The notes under the pieces are model-generated. The model did no database searches, was not told the origin of the DNA, and saw nothing but the letters and a program-made list of their open reading frames with translations. From VGCC01 sp044375955 (lineage in GTDB: Bacteria; Actinomycetota; Actinomycetes; S36-B12): a DNA stretch of 36,879 nucleotides. A program made the position numbers and the translations under genes. The DNA is taken from the NCBI GenBank assembly GCA_044375955.1, contig JBILLS010000018.1:1-36879 (forward strand), written 5' to 3'. Shown here piece after piece: positions 31,809 to 36,879 of the stretch. Every line of letters starts with the position of its first letter. The stretch's first letter is position 1.

Positions 31809-33614
31809 TTACCCCTTCGCGGTGAGGGGAATCCGGGGAGCCCGGGTTCCCGTAGGCGGGATCTGTCGAGCCTGCAGTGAGTATGTCATCACCCTTTTGA
31901 AGACCGGTCCGCCCAACTGTCCGCCGTATCTGCCGCTACGCGGTTGCGATACGAAGACCGCAACGACCAACTCGGGGTCATCGATGGGTGCCACGCCGAT
32001 GAAGGATGCGACGACATCGCCGTTGTAACAGCCGCACCGTGGATCGACATACATCGCAGTGCCGGTTTTCCCACCCACGCGGTAACCCGGAATCTTCGCG
32101 AGCGGGGCGGTTCCTCCATCACCGACGACCGTCTCGAGCATCGTGAGGACCTGTTGCGCCGCCACTCGGGAGATCACTCGAGTGCGCTTCCGCGATTCGG
32201 GAGTGACTACCTCGCCCGAAGGTGCGATCAACGCATCGACAACTCGGGGATCCTGGCGGACACCTCCATTCGCGACTATGGCGAAAACATTGGCCGCCTG
32301 GACCGCGTTGACGCTCAGGCCCTGACCGAAGGCGATCGTCGGCATCGACGTCGCAGACCAGTTCTCCACGGGCGGCACGTATCCCTTGCCCTCAGCTGGG
32401 AAGTTGGTTCCCGTCGCCTCGCCGATTCCGAATCTCTTCATGTAGTCGTAGAGCTTCTCCTCGCCGATTCTCTCGGCGGCCAGAATCGTGCCGATGTTGC
32501 TGGACTGCGCCATGATCCCGCTCAACGTGAGGCGCAGGGTTCCGTGCGGAGTGTGATCCTTGAACGCTTTACCTCCACGTCGAAGACTCGGGGGCACCTT
32601 GATCACTGTGTAGGGGTTGGCAGCACCCTCGTTGACGACTCCGGAGAGAGTTATGACCTTGCCCGTGGAGCCCGGCTCGAACACGTCCGTCAGCACTCGG
32701 TTTCCTCGATTCGAGGGATCGGCTGCACCCGGATCGTTCGCATCGAATGTGGGAGCCGTGGCCATGGCGAGGATGCGTCCGGTCTTCACCTCCATCACGA
32801 CGACGGTGCCACTGGCGGCTCGAGCGTTGCGCACCGTCTCGGCAATGGCCTCCTGAGCAACGAATTGGATATCCCGATCGATGGTGAGTTGCACATCCAT
32901 CCCGGGTTGCGGATCGACGCGATCGACGTTCGCCGTCGGGATGACGCGTCCGCCCGGACCCTTCTCGTAGGTCTGCTGACCGGCGGTACCCGCGAGCTCC
33001 TTTTCGAGGGCGTATTCGATACCGCCCATGCCCGCACCTTCGGCGCCGACGAAACCGACGACGTTCGCAGCGAGTTCACCACCGGGGTAGACACGACGTG
33101 AGGTGACCTCGCTGAAGATGCCTGGGACCCCCATGTCCGAGATCCTGTTCCAGGTCTCGGGTGTGATCATCTTCGCGACGTAGACGAATCGCCGATCACC
33201 GGTGAGTCGAAGGGTCAACTCCGCGGAGTCCATTCCCAGGATGGGTGCAAGTCGCGCGGCTGCGGCAGCGGGATCATCGATGAGGGTCTGGTCTGCGGTG
33301 ATGTTGCGCGCTTCCACGGTCACGGCCAGGGGATCACCGGCGGCGTCCAGGATCGCGCCGCGCTGCGCCGGCAACTCCGTGGTCTTGAGCCGCTGATCCA
33401 GGGCCGCGGTGGCGAGACTCGGTCCGCGGAAGACCTGCAATTCGAGCAACCGACCACCGAACAGCGTCAAGACGATCGCAGTGGCGACGAGCAGGATCAT
33501 CCCCCGCTTGGGAATATCCCCGAGAGCGAGTCGACGGTGCGCCCATTCACCGTCAACCGGACCACCCGGTGCTCGCGAGTCCGCCGGTGGTCGGGTGCGC
33601 GTAGAGGTGGCCAC
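31809..33614 (-). CDS. ftsI: Septal penicillin-binding protein (FtsI/PBP3 type transpeptidase)
   Basis: It cross-links septal peptidoglycan. The 601-residue class B PBP has a cytoplasmic N-terminus, one membrane helix (about 38-58), the dimerisation domain with RGAILDAAGDPLA, and the transpeptidase domain. Its active-site motifs are STGK (Ser316), SSN and KTG (516-518). Just after KTG lies a Cys-Gly-Cys (527, 529) that I would not expect in a generic FtsI. GTG 33614 is one base after the stop of the ftsL-like gene. There are no PASTA repeats. Confidence 0.95.
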   Translation of the reverse strand: MATSTRTRPPADSRAPGGPVDGEWAHRRLALGDIPKRGMILLVATAIVLTLFGGRLLELQVFRGPSLATAALDQRLKTTELPAQRGAILDAAGDPLAVTVEARNITADQTLIDDPAAAAARLAPILGMDSAELTLRLTGDRRFVYVAKMITPETWNRISDMGVPGIFSEVTSRRVYPGGELAANVVGFVGAEGAGMGGIEYALEKELAGTAGQQTYEKGPGGRVIPTANVDRVDPQPGMDVQLTIDRDIQFVAQEAIAETVRNARAASGTVVVMEVKTGRILAMATAPTFDANDPGAADPSNRGNRVLTDVFEPGSTGKVITLSGVVNEGAANPYTVIKVPPSLRRGGKAFKDHTPHGTLRLTLSGIMAQSSNIGTILAAERIGEEKLYDYMKRFGIGEATGTNFPAEGKGYVPPVENWSATSMPTIAFGQGLSVNAVQAANVFAIVANGGVRQDPRVVDALIAPSGEVVTPESRKRTRVISRVAAQQVLTMLETVVGDGGTAPLAKIPGYRVGGKTGTAMYVDPRCGCYNGDVVASFIGVAPIDDPELVVAVFVSQPRSGRYGGQLGGPVFKRVMTYSLQARQIPPTGTRAPRIPLTAKG

Positions 33615-33615
33615 G

Positions 33616-34302
33616 TCAGTTCACCACTAACTCGGCCGAGAGCTGATCATCCGGTCCGGATTCACTGACGACGACCAGCGGTTGATCAGGAGCGACCAGC
33701 GCGCGCGGCGGAAGTTCCTTCCAGAGCTCGTCCTCGCCGGAGCCGGCGACGACTGCATTCCCGGCGGCCCCGTAGCCCTTGGCTTCGGCGAAGGTCGTGG
33801 GCAGGTTCGCCACGTCGGTGCTGAAGGTCGAAGTCGCGGTGATGCGCGCGGTGGTGCGGGAGGCGACACCTGGTGCAGGACGCGGTTTGCCGAGGACGCG
33901 CCCGTCGGGCACCGAAATGAACACCGGGGTCGAGCTGGGAACCATCCCGAGTTCCCGTGCTTGATATTCAAGTGCGATGGGCGCCGACGCAGCGGCCACC
34001 TCTTCCAGGAGTGCCTGTTCCTGCTCCTGCAGTGCCTGGAATTCACCGCGAAGGGTCTGGACGGTGAACGAGCCCTGCGCGAGAGAGGTGTTGATAACGA
34101 GCATGGTGAGCAGTGCCAAGGCGAGGATCCCCGTGACGATGAGCACGAATGTCCCGCGACTCGCGCGATCGGGGCTCAGCGGTGCGACGAGGGTGAGATG
34201 GGCCCGGGTGCGCTTGCTGACCCGGGGGGTGGCGAATTCCGTGACCGCCTCGGGTGCCTCCGCGACGGGAGCCTCAGCCACCGCCACCTCCGTGACGCTC
34301 AT
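33616..34302 (-). CDS. ftsL: FtsL-like divisome membrane protein
   Basis: The 228-residue protein has an Ala/Glu-rich cytoplasmic N-terminus, one membrane helix (about 51-71) and a short coiled coil (about 80-105: LRGEFQALQEQEQALLEEV), then ARELGMVPSSTPVFI, a block typical of FtsL. The remaining ~100 residues are low in recognisable motifs and make it longer than E. coli FtsL (121). Position between rsmH and ftsI is diagnostic. ATG 34302 overlaps the rsmH stop (ATGA). FtsL would bridge FtsQ/FtsB-type partners and FtsWI. Confidence 0.88.
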   Translation of the reverse strand: MSVTEVAVAEAPVAEAPEAVTEFATPRVSKRTRAHLTLVAPLSPDRASRGTFVLIVTGILALALLTMLVINTSLAQGSFTVQTLRGEFQALQEQEQALLEEVAAASAPIALEYQARELGMVPSSTPVFISVPDGRVLGKPRPAPGVASRTTARITATSTFSTDVANLPTTFAEAKGYGAAGNAVVAGSGEDELWKELPPRALVAPDQPLVVVSESGPDDQLSAELVVN

Positions 34303-35270
34303 GCAGCCCACCGCACTCGCTCGGCGCCGCGGATGCGCACGGACGCTGCGCGGGGGTTCTCAACGACTTCGTCCGGACTCGCCGTCTGCGCTCCCCGAGT
34401 GAGGAGGGTGAACGCGGGCTCGGCGCCCTCCGGGATGAACGGGAGATCCTCGGGAACGCGCACGCGGGTCGCCTCGTTCAGGATCCCCTTCACGATGCTG
34501 TCTTCCAGCGATTGGTAGCTCATGACCACGATCCGCCCACCGAGGGCAAGGCAGTCGAGTGCTTGGGGAAGTGCCCGCTCGAGGGTCGTCAATTCATCGT
34601 TGACTTCGATGCGCAGCGCCTGGAAGGTGCGCTTCGCGGGATTGCCCCCCTGCCGTCGCGCGGGTGCCGGGATCGAATCGCGCACGATGTCGACGAGCCG
34701 CCCGGATGTGGTGAAGGGTTCATGTGCGCGTTCGCTGACGATCCGGCGGGCGATGCGGGTGGCGAATCGCTCCTCACCGTACGTGCGCAGGATCCGTGCC
34801 AGTTCCTGCTCCGAATAGGAGTTGAGGATGTCCGCGGCGGTCACCGGGCCGCCAGGATCCATCCGCATATCGAGTGTGACATCGCGGGCGTAGGCGAATC
34901 CGCGCGAGGGGTCATCCAATTGCATCGAGGAGACACCCAGGTCGAACAGGATTCCGTTCACGTGCGGGTGTCCGAGTTCTTGAAGAACCTCGCCGATGCG
35001 GTCGTAGACGGCGTGCACGAGGGTCACGCGATCGGAAAAGGCGGAGAGCCTGTCTCTGCTGATGGCAAGCGCGCGGTCGTCGCGGTCGATGCCGATGAGG
35101 CGGAGACCGGGAACATGTTCGAGCGCGAATAGCGCATGGCCACCGAGACCCACGGTTGCATCGACGAGGATCGGCTCCGGCTGGGTGAGTGCCGGGGCGA
35201 GAAGGGCGAAGACACGTTCCCGCAGCACAGGCTCGTGATGCGGGACGTAGTCGACACCCTCGTCCTTCAT
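34299..35270 (-). CDS. rsmH: 16S rRNA (cytosine-1402-N4) methyltransferase
   Basis: It methylates C1402 in the ribosomal P site. The 323-residue protein starts YVPHHEPVLRERV and has the SAM loop VDATVGLGGHA, LIGIDRDDRAL, GILFDLGVSSMQLD, RGFAYARDVTLDMRMD, and KRTFQALRIEVNDEL with VMSYQSLEDSIVK near the end. ATG 35270 lies six bases after the stop of the 42-codon microprotein gene. Confidence 0.97.
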   Translation of the reverse strand: MKDEGVDYVPHHEPVLRERVFALLAPALTQPEPILVDATVGLGGHALFALEHVPGLRLIGIDRDDRALAISRDRLSAFSDRVTLVHAVYDRIGEVLQELGHPHVNGILFDLGVSSMQLDDPSRGFAYARDVTLDMRMDPGGPVTAADILNSYSEQELARILRTYGEERFATRIARRIVSERAHEPFTTSGRLVDIVRDSIPAPARRQGGNPAKRTFQALRIEVNDELTTLERALPQALDCLALGGRIVVMSYQSLEDSIVKGILNEATRVRVPEDLPFIPEGAEPAFTLLTRGAQTASPDEVVENPRAASVRIRGAERVRWAA

Positions 35271-35276
35271 GGGTCG

Positions 35277-35405
35277 TTATCCGCCGATGAAGGTGGCCAC
35301 CGTGTAGACCACGGTGCCGGTCAGGACTCCGGAGACGAGGACTGCTGCCCCGGTGCGCATCCCCCGGATTACCGGATGCTGGACGAATTCATTCAAGGTG
35401 CTCAT
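35277..35405 (-). CDS. 42-residue single-helix membrane microprotein between mraZ and rsmH
   Basis: ATG 35405 is preceded by AAGGGG with a five-base spacer, a good ribosome-binding site, and the frame ends with TAA six bases before rsmH. The protein begins MSTLNEFVQHPVIRGMRTG, an amphipathic, weakly basic start. It continues as one hydrophobic stretch (about residues 17-41, rich in Val, Gly, Thr, Ala) ending FIGG. I do not recognise a family. The strong SD, tight spacing and sensible membrane topology argue that it is real; its place in the dcw operon suggests a division or envelope role, which is inference. It is not the DUF3040 protein often found near mraZ, which is larger. Confidence 0.7.
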   Translation of the reverse strand: MSTLNEFVQHPVIRGMRTGAAVLVSGVLTGTVVYTVATFIGG

Positions 35406-35537
35406 GTCTTCCCCTTCGTGGTGAGTCACGGTCGCGGTTCCTTGCATCCGCGCGGCCGGGCCCCCGCCCGCATCGCCTGCCTGGCACCGGGGAAGGGATG
35501 TCAGGGAGTGGGCGGGAGGAGACCGAGCCGCACGACG

Positions 35538-35969
35538 TCACAGCACTCCTGGGATCACCTCCTCGTTCAGGCCGGAGAAGTTGTCCTCCTGGCCGGCGAG
35601 GTAGGTGTTCCAGGTCTCGGCGTCCCAGATCTCGGCCGTGGTTCCGTTGCCGACGACGATGACCTCGCGGTCCAGGCCCGCGTACTCGCGGAGACCGGTG
35701 GGCACCGTGATCCGTCCCTGGCGATCGGGGATCTCGTCGGATGCGCCGGAGAAGAGGACGCGCAGGTAGGCCCGAACCCGGGCATCCGACCGGGAGGCCT
35801 CACCGAGTCGCTCTGCGTACACGGCGAATTCCGCCGTGGGCCAGACGACCAGGGAGCGCTCCTGGCCCCGGGTGAGAACCAGACCCGCGGCCAGTTGCTC
35901 GCGGAACTTGGCCGGGAGGACCAGGCGACCCTTCTCGTCGAGTCGAGGAGCGTGGGTGCCCAGAAACAT
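35538..35969 (-). CDS. mraZ: Transcriptional regulator MraZ
   Basis: It is an AbrB-like, ring-forming DNA-binding protein that regulates the dcw promoter. The 143-residue protein has the two duplicated SpoVT/AbrB-like halves: MFLGTHAPRLDEKGRLVLPAKF at the start and DRQGRITVPTGLREYAGL in the middle, each with the DxKGR/DxQGR-type signature. ATG 35969 has GGGAG six bases upstream. It is the first gene of the cluster, separated from the microprotein gene by 132 bases that hold no gene I can support. Autoregulation through the GTGG repeats upstream is likely. Confidence 0.96.
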   Translation of the reverse strand: MFLGTHAPRLDEKGRLVLPAKFREQLAAGLVLTRGQERSLVVWPTAEFAVYAERLGEASRSDARVRAYLRVLFSGASDEIPDRQGRITVPTGLREYAGLDREVIVVGNGTTAEIWDAETWNTYLAGQEDNFSGLNEEVIPGVL

Positions 35970-36023
35970 CTGTCACTCCCGCCTCTTCGACCCCGTGGAT
36001 CCCCCTGGCACCTCCAGGTGGCG

Positions 36024-36066
36024 CCACTTTACTCCACTTCCCTCCACCGTCAACCACTTCGCCCAC
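36024..36066 (-). promoter_or_regulatory. Five phased GTGG repeats: putative MraZ operator
   Basis: On the minus strand GTGG occurs at plus-strand positions 36063-66, 36054-57, 36044-47, 36034-37 and 36024-27, with spacings of 9, 10, 10 and 10 bases. Known MraZ boxes are short G-rich direct repeats (TGGG in E. coli, AAAGTGK in mycoplasmas) at about one helical turn, usually in threes. The repeats straddle the -35 and -10, so binding would block or reshape the promoter. Confidence 0.75.
36026..36053 (-). promoter_or_regulatory. Predicted dcw (mraZ) promoter
   Basis: On the minus strand TTGACG (36053-36048) and TAAAGT (36031-36026) are separated by 16 bases, a good sigma70-type promoter. The predicted start near 36019 leaves a leader of about 50 bases before mraZ. 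Both elements lie inside the GTGG array. Confidence 0.65.
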
Positions 36067-36107
36067 CCTTTCCTCCCCCAGATATCCCCCCGTGACGGGG
36101 CGGCACT

Positions 36108-36113
36108 TACCGT
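36108..36113 (+). promoter_or_regulatory. -10 element (TACCGT) of a predicted leaderless lipoprotein promoter
   Basis: TACCGT is followed by exactly six bases and then GTG 36120, so the start codon would be +1. No clear -35 is visible. A small hairpin, CCCCG-TGA-CGGGG (36088-36100), lies just upstream, between this promoter and the divergent mraZ promoter. Confidence 0.45.
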
Positions 36114-36119
36114 GGGCCG

Positions 36120-36879
36120 GTGAGGAGCCGGGCCCTGGTGGCACTACCCCTGGCGGCCGTACTTCTCGCCGGGTGCACCGGTGGCGGCCCCGTGAACGAG
36201 GGCTCGAGTCCCAGTCCCCCGGCCAGCCCCTCGCCCAGCCCGACCCCGAGCCCGACCCCGAGCCCGACCCCGACTCCCACATCGCCACTCACCGGACTGC
36301 CGGATGCCACCGCCCAACCCGTCCTGGCCGTCAAGCTCGACAACACCGGGAATGCCCAGCCGCACGCAGGACTCCACCGAGCCGACGTCGTCTACATCGA
36401 GGAGGTCGAATACGGCATGACGCGCATCGCCGCGATCTTCTCCAGCGACATCCCCGCGCGCATCGGACCCGTACGCTCCGCGCGCATCACCGACATCGAT
36501 CTCCTCGCGCAGTACGGATCACCCGCATTCGCCTTCTCCGGGGTTCAGTCCAAGATGTGGCCGCTGATCGACGGATCCGGGGTGGTGGACATTTCACCGA
36601 ACAAGATGGCCGAGATCTACTCACGCGATACGGAGAGGCGCTCCCCCTACAACTACTTCCTCGACGGGATGGCGGGAATCGCGCGGGCACCCGAGGCATC
36701 CCGTGCGCGCGATATCGGTTTCACCTTCGATGACACCGTGCCCCCCGGCGGCTACCCCGTGTACCGGGCTCGCGTCGACTGGGGATCCTCGTCCGCGGAT
36801 TTCCAGTACGACGCCCCGGGTGGCGACTTCCTCATCGGCCTCAACGACTTCACGGCTCTGGAGGAGGAGACGGGTGGAC
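36120..36879 (+). CDS. DUF3048-type (YerB-like) lipoprotein, 3' end cut by window edge
   Basis: The frame opens at GTG 36120 and runs off the right edge (253 codons seen). It has a short signal peptide and lipobox LLAGC (Cys at residue 19), then a Ser/Pro/Thr-rich linker of about 30 residues, then a domain starting TGLPD and AVKLDNTGNAQPHAGL. It continues with DVVYIEEVEYGMTRIAAIF, PVRSARITDID, FAFSGVQSKM and RSPYNYF, as in the DUF3048 family (YerB of Bacillus). The function is unknown; it is a surface-anchored protein, matured by LspA. It is divergent from mraZ, with 150 bases between the two starts. Confidence 0.88.
   Translation, partial: MRSRALVALPLAAVLLAGCTGGGPVNEGSSPSPPASPSPSPTPSPTPSPTPTPTSPLTGLPDATAQPVLAVKLDNTGNAQPHAGLHRADVVYIEEVEYGMTRIAAIFSSDIPARIGPVRSARITDIDLLAQYGSPAFAFSGVQSKMWPLIDGSGVVDISPNKMAEIYSRDTERRSPYNYFLDGMAGIARAPEASRARDIGFTFDDTVPPGGYPVYRARVDWGSSSADFQYDAPGGDFLIGLNDFTALEEETGG
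36237..36272 (+). repeat. 12-bp tandem repeat coding the Ser/Pro/Thr linker
   Basis: AGCCCGACCCCG occurs three times in a row, with degenerate flanking copies, coding SPTP units. It forms the flexible spacer between the lipid-anchored Cys and the folded domain of the lipoprotein. Copy number may vary. Confidence 0.85.

Noticed and set aside
35406..35537. Additional promoter or RNA element between mraZ and the microprotein gene
   Set aside because: Only a 5-bp GC stem (CGGGC/GCCCG at 35457-35470) and no convincing -10/-35; too weak to call.
35136..36095. A 319-codon plus-strand open frame over rsmH, the microprotein gene and mraZ
   Set aside because: Low-complexity shadow of the minus-strand genes without family motifs.

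Overview
The window is a dense, GC-rich (roughly two-thirds G+C by eye) stretch of chromosomal housekeeping DNA from an actinobacterium (Actinomycetota). Four observations support this. HisA is of the PriA type (HisA/TrpF bifunctional). hisI runs directly into trpE. A division and cell-wall (dcw) cluster with ftsZ-pgeF-yggS-sepF-yggT-divIVA but no ftsA sits close to the histidine operon. GTG is the most frequent start codon (about 21 of 37 genes). I cannot place it to genus. I see no tRNA, rRNA, CRISPR array, insertion sequence or phage gene, and no gene-free stretch longer than 300 bases.

Layout. Positions 1-6961 (minus strand) hold hisD-hisC-hisB-hisH-priA-hisF-hisI-trpE, nearly every junction being a 4-nt ATGA or GTGA overlap; trpE is cut by the left edge. 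Positions 6985-8138 (plus) hold a stand-alone LON-domain protein and a YbaK-type deacylase, divergent from hisD across about 23 bp with overlapping -10 elements. Positions 8089-9104 (minus) hold a four-helix membrane protein and a glutathione-peroxidase-family thiol peroxidase, and 9124-12657 holds dnaE. Positions 12705-14851 (minus) hold an RluD-type pseudouridine synthase, lspA and a DksA/TraR zinc-finger protein with a long Lys/Ala/Pro repeat tail. ileS is the only large plus-strand gene (14981-18106).

Positions 18089-35969 (minus) are the dcw cluster, in transcription order mraZ, a 42-codon membrane microprotein, rsmH, ftsL-like, ftsI, murE, murF, mraY, murD, ftsW, murG, murC, ftsQ, ftsZ, pgeF, yggS, sepF, yggT and a short divIVA. 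At the right edge a DUF3048-type lipoprotein reads off the window on the plus strand.

How the genes work together. The his/trp operon makes histidine and the anthranilate precursor of tryptophan; PriA serves both pathways. The mur genes and mraY/murG build lipid II with diaminopimelate in the stem. FtsW/FtsI polymerise it at the septum, and FtsQ/FtsL/FtsZ/SepF form the divisome. The cluster appears to be driven by a sigma70-like promoter embedded in five helically phased GTGG repeats (putative MraZ boxes), with a second promoter and two stem-loops before ftsZ. Several genes carry a TANNNT element six bases before a GTG start, suggesting leaderless mRNAs.

The least ordinary items are the microprotein between mraZ and rsmH, the five-repeat MraZ operator, the overlapping bidirectional his/LON promoter, the GTHH form of the HIGH motif in IleRS, the repeat-tailed DksA/TraR protein and the very short DivIVA. 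I found no clear multi-gene system of unknown type.
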